The notes beneath the pieces are model-generated. The model saw only the letters and a list, made by a program, of their open reading frames with translations. It did no database searches and was not told the DNA's origin. Positions 53,037 through 62,236 of a DNA stretch of 64,000 nt are shown here, piece by piece. Position 1 is the stretch's first letter, and each line of letters starts with the position of its first letter. The DNA lies in contig CAWBTU010000003.1 in the NCBI GenBank assembly GCA_963791805.1, positions 682,001 through 746,000 of the forward strand, in the 5' to 3' direction. Origin of the DNA: JACMJL01 sp963791805 (lineage in GTDB: Bacteria > Bacillota > Clostridia > Clostridiales > Clostridiaceae). A program made the position numbers and the translations under genes.

Positions 53037-53761
53037 TTTTTTTGCTTATACTCAAATACAGTACGTCTATCAGTAAAGAGCATGTACGGAATTCCGTATT
53101 GTGTAAGAACTTGATGCAATACATTATAATACCCGTTTAGGGTTTCTTGTGAGTCAAAGTAAGCTCCTACAATAGCACCTGTAGCATCATCTACAGCTAT
53201 GTGTAATTGAGTTTTTTCTTTACCAAACCAGATATGCACAGAAGCATCCATCTGGAGCATTTCGCCTGCGTAAGCACATCTAGGACGTCTTGGATGTGCA
53301 TCTTCAGCAGCAACAATAGCAGTTTGTATTTCCGCTAACTCTTTTCTAGTTTTTGCTTTGCTTTTTAATTCTTTTAGCTGTTCTTTAATTTTCTTTCTTG
53401 TAGCACGCTTAGCCTTAGGAGACAGGATGAATTCCTGCATAAGGATAGACCTGATTGTGCTTGGAGATGCTTTGATATCTTCATGTTTTGCTAGCAACTC
53501 CGAAAAATGAGTTAAGTTAGCATCGGGATATTTTGTTCGGTATAGATTAAGGATTAAATAGTTTTTTTCTTCATCAAAAGCGTTAGCTGGTTTTCTACCA
53601 CGATTACCATGAACAAAGTATTCTTTTCCACGCTCTTTATACCCTTTAATCATCCGATTAATATGTCTGATTGAACAGTTAAGAACAAGCGCAGCTCTCT
53701 TCTTATTACCATTTGTTTCTACCAACTTTTTTATAGTTATGTACTTATCATTTTCTTCCAT
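52979..53761 (-). pseudogene. N-terminal part of IS1202-like transposase
   Basis: The ATG at 53761 follows AAAGGTG; the earlier in-frame start lacks one. Residues 1-60 are a helix-turn-helix (IKKLVETNGNKKRAALVLN, then HINRMIKGYKERG), followed by YPDANLTHFSELL and a basic linker. The DDE core starts with D in MLQMDASVHIWFG and D in LFTDRRTVF. After GTATTTGAGTATAAG the frame reaches A7 and runs on into wrong codons to a stop at 52979. At this point the heptamer A_AAA_AAT is in the proper phase for -1 ribosomal slippage. Confidence 0.78.
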
Positions 53762-53887
53762 AGTTAAAATCACCTTTCTGATTATGTCCACCTCATTTCT
53801 TAGTCATGAGGTCTATTTTACTATAAGTTATCTATTTGGGACATAATCCAGTGTGGTACACTAAGACATTATCACTAATCAATCAGA

Positions 53888-53915
53888 ATCAATTGGTGGG
53901 TTATGCTAAAATCAT
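53888..53915. repeat. 28-bp direct repeat, right copy
   Basis: Second copy of the repeat at 52213-52240; see that entry. It lies 82 bp upstream of the VanZ-type gene, so the insertion may have altered that gene's promoter. Confidence 0.85.
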
Positions 53916-53996
53916 TTACAATAAACGAAAAAAAGTATATAATACCATAATATTGATGCAAAACTAGAATACAGCTATTAAAATGAGGTGGGATAA

Positions 53997-55349
53997 ATGT
54001 ATTCTAATATCAAACTAAGAAAAGTGCTTAAATCTATTAACATAATTTTATTTATTATTTACATTGTTTTATTATTCAAAATTATATTATTTAAATACTC
54101 CTATAGTGCACATGTCTCAATAAATAATTTAATTAGCAGCAGCCTTATTAAATCGCGAAGTCTTAATTTAATTCCTTTTAAAACTATAAGAAATTTCAAT
54201 TATATAACAAGTCATCAAGGTTTTCGTTGGGGTATTTCTAACACATGTGGGAACTTAATAGTTTTTATACCTTTAGGATATCTTTTGCCAACAATTATCA
54301 AGAAATATGAGAAGTTTTTGTATCTTCTAATAACAGTGATTTTTTTCAGTACATTTTTTGAGGTATTTCAATATATCTTTAAATTAGGAAGTTCTGATAT
54401 TGATGACGTAATATTAAACACTTTAGGTGGAATTGTAGGGTATGCTTTATTTAGGTTCATTAGTAAATATATACTAAATAAGAATGCTCTTTACATAACA
54501 ACAATTTTACTAACCTTTTTCTTTTTCACAGGAGGATTTATTGTTGCCAAAAATGAGTTTGGTAATATGCTTGGTATTACTAAATTTAAAGAAATATCAA
54601 TAGGTGGAGAAGACATTCCTAAAACACCAGCTAATTTTTTTGGCTCATTCATAAAGGGAGACAGTAGCTTAATTACCATGTCTGACTACGTTGGCAGAAC
54701 AAACAAAAATTATAGTGTAGCAACTTTTAATAATAAGGAGAAAAGTAGCGAATCAAATACGGTTGAGGTAGTGGTTGATCAATATACCAAACTTTATTCT
54801 GAAAAAGATTCACATAAGAAAAATAAAATGACAAGAAAATTTTCGAAATGTTCCATGGGAAAAATTGAGCAAATACCTAAAGAATCACAAATAACAGTAT
54901 GGGGAAAAAATGTGGGAGATAAATTTCAAGCTGGTGTAATTGTTTTTAATGAAACAGTAAATAAAGCTGATAATGGGGATGTGGTTATCGGTAATGCTAA
55001 TAATAAAGAAAATAAAAATAGCAATGTAAAAGGTCAAGATGAGGAAGATTTGTCGGGAGAAGTAAAAGAGATTAATGGGGATGAAATAGTGATTTATAAG
55101 CATGAAAAAATTAAGCAAACTGATGGTGATGTTATTATATCAGGGAATAAAAATAATACAGCAAAAATAAGAGTTTCTAATAATACAAATATTACAATAC
55201 GAAATGTTTATAATAATGGTATGAGCCCTTCTAAAAATGAGCAAGGAGCAATTAAGGATTTAAAAATTAAATCTTCTATCTATGTATGGGGAAATAAACA
55301 AATAGAGTATTGGCAAGCAGAAAAAATTGTTATTTATGTAATCCATTAA
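53997..55349 (+). CDS. VanZ-domain membrane protein with long external tail
   Basis: 450 aa. The first ~170 residues are a VanZ-like domain with about five helices and the family marks NLIPFKTIRNF, NLIVFIPLGYLLP, FEVFQYIFKLGSSDIDDVILNTLGG. A sixth helix (~165-185) leads to a ~265-residue polar external part. In it, the SQITVWGKNVGDKFQAGVIVFNE segment and the final SSIYVWGNKQIEYWQAEKIVIYVI segment look like two copies of one small beta domain, separated by Asn/Lys-rich linkers. The tail is not usual for VanZ and is not recognised. Confidence 0.82.
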   Translation: MYSNIKLRKVLKSINIILFIIYIVLLFKIILFKYSYSAHVSINNLISSSLIKSRSLNLIPFKTIRNFNYITSHQGFRWGISNTCGNLIVFIPLGYLLPTIIKKYEKFLYLLITVIFFSTFFEVFQYIFKLGSSDIDDVILNTLGGIVGYALFRFISKYILNKNALYITTILLTFFFFTGGFIVAKNEFGNMLGITKFKEISIGGEDIPKTPANFFGSFIKGDSSLITMSDYVGRTNKNYSVATFNNKEKSSESNTVEVVVDQYTKLYSEKDSHKKNKMTRKFSKCSMGKIEQIPKESQITVWGKNVGDKFQAGVIVFNETVNKADNGDVVIGNANNKENKNSNVKGQDEEDLSGEVKEINGDEIVIYKHEKIKQTDGDVIISGNKNNTAKIRVSNNTNITIRNVYNNGMSPSKNEQGAIKDLKIKSSIYVWGNKQIEYWQAEKIVIYVIH

Positions 55350-55670
55350 AAAGACACTAAAGATATTAATACTTTTAAAAAATTGAGAGGGCAGACCTAA
55401 AACAATAGGTCTGCCTTTGACTATATAAGCTTATTAAGTCCATCCTTTTTAGCTAGCTATACATATAGCTTTGACTGATTAATTTTTATTTAAATAATCA
55501 TATGAATTCTGTAAGTACCTACTCATGTGCTACTTCACTAACTATAGTGGAATTTATTACCTTAAGAATCATTTTTTAGTTCAAGGAAGGATTATAGAAA
55601 AATATGTAGAATAGTATATGTGGAATAATACATTAAAAGTATTTATTTGGTTATAAATCAAAATTAAGGA
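55350..55670. other. Intergenic stretch with one terminator-like hairpin
   Basis: GGCAGACCT pairs with AGGTCTGCC (55390-55398 with 55407-55415), then TTTGA; a likely terminator for the VanZ-type gene. Otherwise no gene or repeat seen. Confidence 0.65.
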
Positions 55671-55679
55671 GTGAATAAA

Positions 55680-56978
55680 ATGTCAAAGCATTATAGGAAT
55701 ATGCGTGTAGATAAGAAATTAACTATTATATTTTTTGTAATATCATCATTTATGGCGATAATAGGTTTTGCAGGGCTATATTCGTCATATAATTTGAAAA
55801 AAAGTGGGGATTCATTTATTAATTCTTCTAATATAATAATAATAATAGCAATGTTAATGGGAATTTTATATGCCACATTTATAGGTTTTCTACTTAAAAA
55901 ATCCTTTATAACTCCGTTAATGGAAATCAAAAAATTTGCGGAAAGATTAGAACAATATGATTTTTCAGAAAATATTGAAATGAGTAGAGAAGATGAATAT
56001 GGACAAGCAGGTGATGCACTTAATAAGGCAAGAGAAAATATTAATGAGCTTATAAAAGAATTAATGAATATTATACAGGAAATAAATGATGGAAATGGAG
56101 CTTTATCTTCAACAGTAGAAGAGCTAACTTCAAAAGCACAAAATATAAACTCGGCTGTAAACAGTATTGCGGCAAGTATGCACGAGTCAAGTGCTGCATC
56201 AGAGGAAATCAGTGCATCAATGGGAGATGTAGATACAAGCATAAATCAGCTTTCGTGTAAAGCTATGGAAGGAAGCAATAATGCAAATCATTCTAAAGAA
56301 AGAGCTACAGAAGTTAAAAACACTAGCCAAATGGCTTTAGTGGAAACTCGAAAAATATATGAAGAAAAGCAAGATAAAATGTTAAAGGTCATTGAAACTG
56401 GTAAGGTAGTAGACAATATAAGAGTTATGGCAGATACCATTGGGAGTATTGCAAAACAAACAAACCTACTTGCGCTAAATGCTGCAATAGAGGCATCAAG
56501 AGCAGGGGAGCATGGAAAAGGTTTTGCTGTTGTAGCAGAAGAGGTAAGAAAACTTGCAGAACAATCATCACAAGCAGTAATTAATATTCATCAAACTATA
56601 CTGGAAGTGCAGGGTGCATTTAAAAGTAGTATTGATACAGGAAGTGATATATTAGAGTTTATTAACAAAGATGTTAATGCGCAATTTGATGCTTATAGAG
56701 AAACAGGCGATCACTACTACAATGATGCAGATTTTGTAAGTAAAATGTCTGAAGAAATTGCAACTATGTCAGAAGAGGTTACCTCTATTGTAGGACAAGT
56801 TAGCGGAGTAGTACAATGCATGGCAGTAACTGCTCAAAAATCGAATAAACAGGCAGAAATCATAAAAGAAAGTATGGATGAAACTAAAAAGGCTATAGAA
56901 CATGTGGCAGTAACAACTCAGGGTCAAGCTGAAACGGCTCAGAAATTAAATGATATGATTCAAAAGTTTATAATTTAA
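55680..56978 (+). CDS. MCP with minimal external loop and HAMP
   Basis: 432 aa from the ATG at 55680, which is 9 nt after AAGGAG. Two membrane helices (about 14-36 and 46-68) leave only a ~10-residue loop outside, so sensing is probably within the membrane or cytoplasm. HAMP (about 69-120) leads to the signalling region with AKQTNLLALNAAIEASRAGEHG and GKGFAVVAEEVRKLAEQ. It feeds into the chemotaxis array like the other MCPs here. It has its own terminator at 57078. Confidence 0.92.
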   Translation: MSKHYRNMRVDKKLTIIFFVISSFMAIIGFAGLYSSYNLKKSGDSFINSSNIIIIIAMLMGILYATFIGFLLKKSFITPLMEIKKFAERLEQYDFSENIEMSREDEYGQAGDALNKARENINELIKELMNIIQEINDGNGALSSTVEELTSKAQNINSAVNSIAASMHESSAASEEISASMGDVDTSINQLSCKAMEGSNNANHSKERATEVKNTSQMALVETRKIYEEKQDKMLKVIETGKVVDNIRVMADTIGSIAKQTNLLALNAAIEASRAGEHGKGFAVVAEEVRKLAEQSSQAVINIHQTILEVQGAFKSSIDTGSDILEFINKDVNAQFDAYRETGDHYYNDADFVSKMSEEIATMSEEVTSIVGQVSGVVQCMAVTAQKSNKQAEIIKESMDETKKAIEHVAVTTQGQAETAQKLNDMIQKFII

Positions 56979-57077
56979 ATCAAAGATAATCAGACTTGAA
57001 AGTGGAAATTACACCCCTCCTTTGGACTTTCTAAGCAAACTCGCAAAAGGGTTGAGTAAAGAGATTCATAAAGGTAA

Positions 57078-57112
57078 AAAACAGAGCTTAGTGATAGCTC
57101 TGTTTTTTATTC
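57078..57112. terminator. Terminator between MCP and Uma2 genes
   Basis: AAAACAGAGCT pairs with its complement (57078-57088 with 57096-57106); T- and A-rich flanks allow action in both directions. Confidence 0.85.
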
Positions 57113-57712
57113 TTCCGTTTCTACTAGATCTACTGAGGATAAATCAATTTCTAAACCCTCAAACCGTGGAGATATGAATTTATCATCAAAACTACATTGA
57201 ATTTTTAAGGTATATTGTTCATCTTCTAATACCCATATAAAGACCTTTTTAGTCATAGGGTCAATTATCCAGTATTCGGGAATACCATATTTTTGATATA
57301 AATTAAATTTTATTATGGTATCACTACTGGAATTACTAGGACTTAATACCTCAACAATTAAATTAGGGATACCTATAATGCCCTTAGATACTATTTGTTT
57401 CTTATCACATACAACAACTAAATCAGGCACTATATTAGTTTCTTTATTCTTAAACAGGATATGGAGTTTGTTTGTATCATTTCTTAATTCTTCTAAATTA
57501 TCTTTAGTGAGGAAGGTATCAGGTTCATTAATAACTCTGCAGCTATTCTTGAAATAACTACTTAACTCTATATAAATATGGCCTTGAATTGAAATATGAT
57601 CATATTGAGGGCGTGGTGACATATACCTTATTCCATTGATCCATTCCTCTTTAGTATGGTCATCTATATAGTCACAATCGGTAAAATGCTTATTTTCAAC
57701 GGTATCACTCAT
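57107..57712 (-). CDS. Uma2-family (DUF820) nuclease-like protein
   Basis: 201 aa. PD-(D/E)XK-type fold, with VPDLVVVCDKK, NLIVEVLSPSNSS and KFNLYQKYGIPEYWIIDP, the three segments typical of Uma2 proteins. These are thought to be DNA nucleases, but the biological role is not known. AAAGGAG lies 10 nt before the ATG. A second Uma2 gene lies 193 bp upstream on the same strand; the two share a similar N-terminus (MSDTVENK, MSNTAENK), so they are tandem paralogues. Confidence 0.9.
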   Translation of the reverse strand: MSDTVENKHFTDCDYIDDHTKEEWINGIRYMSPRPQYDHISIQGHIYIELSSYFKNSCRVINEPDTFLTKDNLEELRNDTNKLHILFKNKETNIVPDLVVVCDKKQIVSKGIIGIPNLIVEVLSPSNSSSDTIIKFNLYQKYGIPEYWIIDPMTKKVFIWVLEDEQYTLKIQCSFDDKFISPRFEGLEIDLSSVDLVETEE

Positions 57713-57737
57713 AATTTGATTTTCTCCTTTCTTAATT

Positions 57738-57905
57738 TGAAATTGTGGGTTTATGCATAGTCTTGAGTTGTTTAAGAAAATATGGTGCTCTCATATTTTT
57801 ATATTTATCTATATCATCAAATATTTTCTCACCCAGTTCAACAAACTTACTTTGGATTATAGTAACAACTTCGTTTAAAATCTGTAACCATGCTATTAAA
57901 ACTAA
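57738..57905 (-). pseudogene. Fragment of unknown coding sequence after the second Uma2 stop
   Basis: In the same frame as the upstream Uma2 gene and directly after its TAG, about 50 codons stay open and look protein-like (IIQSKFVELGEKIFDDID, then YKNMRAPYFLKQLKTMHKP) before a TAA. There is no ribosome binding site or start. It could be the C-terminal piece of another gene joined by deletion. Low certainty. Confidence 0.3.
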
Positions 57906-58484
57906 CTATATCTCTATTAAACTAAAATCTATTTCAAGGCTGTCGTATATTCCTACTCTAATCGTATCTTTGAATGAATAAGTCTCTGGTGCAGCATAAG
58001 CACCGTTGCCATCAAGCCTATACACTAAAATACTTCCGTTTGTAGGATTAACTATCCAATATTCTCTAACTTTGTAATGGTCATATAGACTTAATTTTCT
58101 TATATAATCATTGTTGGGATTAAAAGGTGATACTACCTCAATAATTAAATCAGGTGAACCAATACATCCTTTATCGGTCAATTTATTTTTATCACAAATC
58201 ACAGCTATATCTGGCTGTATAGTTGTTTTACTACTGTTTATATCCTCGTTATCATCTTTTAGTATTACATCAAAGGGAGCAGGATAAACCTCACATAGAC
58301 CTTTGTTGGATTTAATATAATTTCTTATTTCTGCTGAAAGTTCCATAACTATCTTTTGATGGATCCTAGAGGGGCTTGGGGACATAGCATAAATATGACC
58401 ATCTATAATCTCGACTCTTTCATTCTCAGGATAAGTCAGATAGTCAGCATAGGTAAAAAGTTTATTTTCGGCAGTATTACTCAT
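57906..58484 (-). CDS. Uma2-family (DUF820) nuclease-like protein, paralogue
   Basis: 192 aa. It has the same family segments: IQPDIAVICDKNKL, DLIIEVVSPFNPN and KLSLYDHYKVREYWIVNP. The acid residues and the lysine-containing K-L-x-LY strand are present, so the active site looks intact. AAAGGAG precedes the ATG. It lies upstream of the 57107 paralogue; no partner toxin, restriction or CRISPR genes are near, so the pair does not point to a known defence system. Confidence 0.9.
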   Translation of the reverse strand: MSNTAENKLFTYADYLTYPENERVEIIDGHIYAMSPSPSRIHQKIVMELSAEIRNYIKSNKGLCEVYPAPFDVILKDDNEDINSSKTTIQPDIAVICDKNKLTDKGCIGSPDLIIEVVSPFNPNNDYIRKLSLYDHYKVREYWIVNPTNGSILVYRLDGNGAYAAPETYSFKDTIRVGIYDSLEIDFSLIEI

Positions 58485-58919
58485 GAATTATTAATCTCCT
58501 TTCTATAGGTTTAATTTTCATTTCTATGTTTATAATTTCATTAGTTCTCAATAAAATACATCATCCTAAATAACATGATAAATAAAATGCAACAAAAATG
58601 CAACAAAAAGCAAGCTAGACGTGCAGTAACTGCCACAAACAAGCTACTTTAATTCACTAAAATAAATAAATCTTTATTTTTCTCCTATATTAGATTAAAA
58701 TTATTATTAGCAAAAACAAAATCATAGTTAAGAAAGATAATTATAGATTTACTACTTCTAGCCTTAATATGCACAAAATAAGAGTGATGAGTAAAGATCA
58801 AAGAATAAAGAATAAGTTTATTTTCTGCTATAATTTAGATTAAGGTATTAAGTGGTGTAGCTATAATAAAATTAATATTTCTTTTCTTAAATATATACAT
58901 TTATAGGAGATGAAGCACT
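58485..58919. other. Intergenic stretch before glnS, no gene seen
   Basis: AT-rich, with one short dyad (GCAGTAACTGC, near 58624). I looked for a T-box leader for glnS and saw neither the GGTGG-type antiterminator motif nor a terminator. Confidence 0.6.
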
Positions 58920-60581
58920 ATGTCAAACGAAATTAATTCTTCCAATTTTATTAAAAATATAATAATAGATGATCTAGAGAGTGGTAAACATAAGGATATA
59001 ATAACCCGGTTCCCTCCAGAGCCTAATGGATATCTTCATATAGGCCATGCAAAAGCTATTCTTTTAAGTTTTGGATTAGCGAATGAATTTAATGGAAAAA
59101 CTAATTTAAGATTTGATGATACAAATCCTGTTAAAGAAGACACAGAGTATGTTGAATCAATTAAAGAAGATGTAAAATGGCTTGGGGTAAATTGGGATAA
59201 TCTTTTCTTTGCTTCTAACTATTTTGATGAGATGTATAGCAGAGCTGTTATATTGATAAAAAAGGGAAAAGCATATGTTTGCGATTTAACACCTGATGAA
59301 GCTAAAGAGTACAGGGGAACATTAACTGAACCGGGTAAAGATAGTCCATACAGAGACAGATCAGTTGAAGAAAACCTAGATTTATTTGAAAGAATGAAAA
59401 ATGGAGAATTCCCTGATGGAAAGAAAGTTCTTAGAGCCAAAATAGATATGGCTTCACCAAATATAAATATGAGAGATCCTATTATATACAGAATATCTCA
59501 TACCACTCACCATAATACAGGTGATAAATGGAGCATATATCCAATGTATGATTTTGCTCATCCGCTAGAGGATGCTATAGAGCATGTAACTCATTCTATC
59601 TGTACTTTAGAATTCGAAGCTCATAGACCACTTTATGAATGGGTAGTAAGAGAATGTGAGATGGATTGTACTCCAAGACAATTAGAATTTGCAAGACTAA
59701 GTATGACTAATACTGTTATGAGTAAAAGATTGCTTAAACAACTAGTTGATGAAAAAGTTGTTGATGGATGGGATGATCCTAGAATGCCAACTATTTCAGG
59801 ACTTAGGAGAAAAGGTTGTACGACCGAAGCAATAAGAAATTTCTGCACAGCTATTGGAGTTGCTAAGTCTAATTCTATTGTTGATTCACAGATGCTTGAT
59901 TACTTTGTAAGAGAAGACTTACAACTAAAAGCACCACTAACTATGGCTGTATTAAAGCCTTTAAAACTTGTAATAACTAACTACCCTGAAAATGAAACTG
60001 AAATGCTTGAAATAGAGAATAATGCTAGTGATGAATCGCAGGGTACAAGATTAGTTCCGTTCTCTAGAGAGCTATATATTGAGAGAGAAGACTTTATGGA
60101 AGAACCACCAAAAAAATATTTCAGATTATTCCCAGGCAACGAGGTCAGGTTAAAGGGTGCTTATTTTGTTAAATGTACTGATATAATCAAAGATGGAAAT
60201 GGAGAAGTAATAGAAGTTCACTGCACCTATGATCCAGAAACAAAAAGTGGTTCTGGCTTCACAGGCAGAAAAGTTAAAGGAACTATACACTGGGTAGATG
60301 TAAAAACTTGTATTCCTGCTGAATTTAGATTATTTGAACCATTAATACTGGATGATGCTCCAGAAAATGAAGGAAAACACTTCCTAGAACAAATAAATCC
60401 GAATTCTTTAGAAGTATTACAAGGCTTCATTGAACCAGCTGCCTTTAAAGATGCAAAACCTCAGGATAAATTCCAGATGGTTAGAAATGGCTTCTTTAAT
60501 GTTGATACTAAATATACTACTAAGGATAAATTAGTATTTAATAGAATAGTACCTTTAAAATCATCTTTTAAATTAAGTTAA
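58920..60581 (+). CDS. glnS: Glutaminyl-tRNA synthetase
   Basis: 553 aa, normal for bacterial GlnRS. Class I motifs: RFPPEPNGYLHIGHAKAI (HIGH) at ~29-46 and VMSKRLLKQLV (KMSKS) at ~263. The C-terminal beta-barrels that read the anticodon are complete. It charges tRNA-Gln directly; many Firmicutes use GatCAB instead, so a GlnRS gene may be acquired or coexist with that route. TAGGAGATG precedes the start and a terminator follows. Confidence 0.96.
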   Translation: MSNEINSSNFIKNIIIDDLESGKHKDIITRFPPEPNGYLHIGHAKAILLSFGLANEFNGKTNLRFDDTNPVKEDTEYVESIKEDVKWLGVNWDNLFFASNYFDEMYSRAVILIKKGKAYVCDLTPDEAKEYRGTLTEPGKDSPYRDRSVEENLDLFERMKNGEFPDGKKVLRAKIDMASPNINMRDPIIYRISHTTHHNTGDKWSIYPMYDFAHPLEDAIEHVTHSICTLEFEAHRPLYEWVVRECEMDCTPRQLEFARLSMTNTVMSKRLLKQLVDEKVVDGWDDPRMPTISGLRRKGCTTEAIRNFCTAIGVAKSNSIVDSQMLDYFVREDLQLKAPLTMAVLKPLKLVITNYPENETEMLEIENNASDESQGTRLVPFSRELYIEREDFMEEPPKKYFRLFPGNEVRLKGAYFVKCTDIIKDGNGEVIEVHCTYDPETKSGSGFTGRKVKGTIHWVDVKTCIPAEFRLFEPLILDDAPENEGKHFLEQINPNSLEVLQGFIEPAAFKDAKPQDKFQMVRNGFFNVDTKYTTKDKLVFNRIVPLKSSFKLS

Positions 60582-60594
60582 TAGCAATTAAAAT

Positions 60595-60626
60595 AAAAAT
60601 CACTCCTAAAGGGGTGATTTTTGTTG
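60595..60626 (+). terminator. Terminator after glnS
   Basis: AAAAATCACTCC pairs with GGGGTGATTTTT (60595-60606 with 60611-60622), then T-rich. Confidence 0.88.
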
Positions 60627-60732
60627 TTATATTATTTGTCGCTAAGGATGTGTTATCATCTAGCAAATTAGTGTAACAGACGCATATAATTCTAATTATC
60701 TGTTTAATTTGAAAGTTATATTTTAATTTAAA

Positions 60733-61806
60733 CTACAAATTATATTTTGGGTTGCTATTTTCATATAGATTCGAGGGATTATTTTTACTAACATTTACTC
60801 TTATTTTTATAAGTTTACTTCTAATAAAAGAAATACTAAAAGCTAGAAAAAAAGTACAAAAAACTGTTGGTAAAAATAATAATATTAGTCTCTGTTGAGA
60901 TACAAAATAATATTTAAAGATTGTTTTGTATACAATTTTATCTGTAATAACAGATACAAGATATATATCAAGAGAAAGCAGTGATATTAGTGATATTGTT
61001 TTATGTACAAATCTATTTTTAATTTGTACATCATAAAATATTAGGAAAAACATTACTGATTCAATTAAAATAATTAAAGATCCATAATACCCAACAAAGC
61101 TTTTAAAATTTCCGCCATTGGCAGAATGTATTTCCAGCATTGTTTCGAATAGTACAATTAAAAATAAACAGCCTACGGTATATGTTTTTTTTATTTTTGG
61201 TTTATATTCATTTATATAGCACCCTATAAAGTAATACATAACTGGATACATTCCAATCCAGTAGCTAGGGAAATTTAAAAGTCCCATAAATTTGCCATTA
61301 AAAAAGCAAGGGCATCCAATCATAAAAACACTTATACCAATAAGTATTTTTTTTTGTTTATTACTATTAAGATTATTATAAACTAAGTTAAGAAAAGGGC
61401 TTATTAAGAACAATCCAATAAACATTTCGATATACCAAGAATAAGAGATTGCTGAAAAGTTTTCGATTGAAGATATCCATTGTATAATTGATTTATTTTC
61501 TCTTAATACTACTATGCGAAATGCTATAGCTGCTATTGAATAAAGGAAATATAGAACTAAAGTTGGTATCAAATTTTTAAAGTAGCTCTTTGTTACTTGT
61601 TTATTCCTTTGCAAATATCCTGTAAGAATAAGAAATAAAGGTACACATATAATAAATGTCATACGCATAAACGATTGCAGATACATACTCTTTCCAACTA
61701 AAGGGGTATTGTAGAAGTTAGTATTCAAAAAAAAATGCACTGACAATACAAAAAAAATGGCACTAGCCCTAATAATATCTAATCCTGATTTTCTATTTCC
61801 ATCCAT
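60733..61806 (-). CDS. Acyltransferase 3 family membrane protein
   Basis: 357 aa with about ten membrane helices. The first helix has SGLDIIRASAIFFVLSVHFF, the usual N-terminal signature with the catalytic-type His, and PLFLILTGYL follows. Family members acetylate or otherwise acylate surface sugars. The ATG at 61806 is 4-5 nt after GGAGGG; the ATG at 61818 precedes that site. It is a single gene with no sugar operon around it, so the substrate is unknown. Confidence 0.85.
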   Translation of the reverse strand: MDGNRKSGLDIIRASAIFFVLSVHFFLNTNFYNTPLVGKSMYLQSFMRMTFIICVPLFLILTGYLQRNKQVTKSYFKNLIPTLVLYFLYSIAAIAFRIVVLRENKSIIQWISSIENFSAISYSWYIEMFIGLFLISPFLNLVYNNLNSNKQKKILIGISVFMIGCPCFFNGKFMGLLNFPSYWIGMYPVMYYFIGCYINEYKPKIKKTYTVGCLFLIVLFETMLEIHSANGGNFKSFVGYYGSLIILIESVMFFLIFYDVQIKNRFVHKTISLISLLSLDIYLVSVITDKIVYKTIFKYYFVSQQRLILLFLPTVFCTFFLAFSISFIRSKLIKIRVNVSKNNPSNLYENSNPKYNL

Positions 61807-61899
61807 AGTACCCTCCATATTTCTAATGTTGCTAAATATACAATGACATCACATACCATATCAGTGTACTATTCACTATTTTTCTTGGATAATTATAAC

Positions 61900-62095
61900 A
61901 TAAAAATTTATTAGCTGTAAACATAGAACCCAATGGTATTATTTCTGATGTGAAAGATAAGCCATCTTTAGCACTACTTAAAATTATGGTTAGAAGTGAT
62001 TTTGAATTGGATTTAGAGCAGGAAATTGAAGGCATAAAAAGCATATTCAAGAAGTTACTAAACAATAATCTGGATACTGACAAAATAATTTCTTG
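61900..62095 (+). pseudogene. 5'-deleted remnant of a regulator, probably TetR C-terminus
   Basis: An open frame without start codon reads AVNIEPNGIISDVKDKPSLA, then a helical ELDLEQEIEGIKSIFKKLL and a TGA. It looks like the last ~60 residues of a TetR-type ligand domain. No helix-turn-helix codons remain upstream. It lies just before the promoter of the MFS exporter, where a regulator gene would be expected. Confidence 0.5.
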
Positions 62096-62138
62096 ACACA
62101 GAAAAGAATAATCAATATAATGTGAGTGTTCACTTACA
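62093..62138 (+). promoter_or_regulatory. Consensus promoter with overlapping operator dyad
   Basis: TTGACA (62093-62098), 17 bp, TATAAT (62116-62121): a perfect housekeeping promoter. TGTGAGTG-TT-CACTTACA (62121-62138), with one mismatch, overlaps the -10 and transcription start, a standard place for a repressor. The TetR gene at 63807 is the likely repressor; this is inference. Confidence 0.85.
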
Positions 62139-62236
62139 TTATTTCTAAGAAAATATTGAGTCATTTAACAAAATGATTCTTAAATATAATTAGGATATAG
62201 GTTAACAATATTATTAATAGAAAGGAGATTAGATAA

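Larger units (their letters stand above)
52241..53887 (-). mobile_element. IS1202-like insertion element, transposase frameshifted
   Basis: The region between the two 28-bp direct repeats holds a two-frame transposase on the minus strand. Inner ends share ATGTCCCAAA (52258-52267 and complement of 53835-53844), but the outermost bases do not pair well, so the exact ends are unsure. The IS1202 group is known for unusually long target duplications (more than 20 bp), which fits the flanking repeats. A hairpin at 52282-52303 lies near the left end. Confidence 0.65.

Noticed and set aside
57745..57981. 78-codon plus-strand frame over the gap between the Uma2 genes
   Set aside because: No ribosome binding site, overlaps the end of a well-supported minus-strand gene, and the minus strand has the better coding look.
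58485..58919. T-box riboswitch for glnS
   Set aside because: No T-box antiterminator motif, specifier loop or leader terminator found in the 435-bp gap.
61832..62164. 110-codon minus-strand frame before the MFS exporter
   Set aside because: It runs antisense through the exporter promoter and through a fragment with clear plus-strand coding character.
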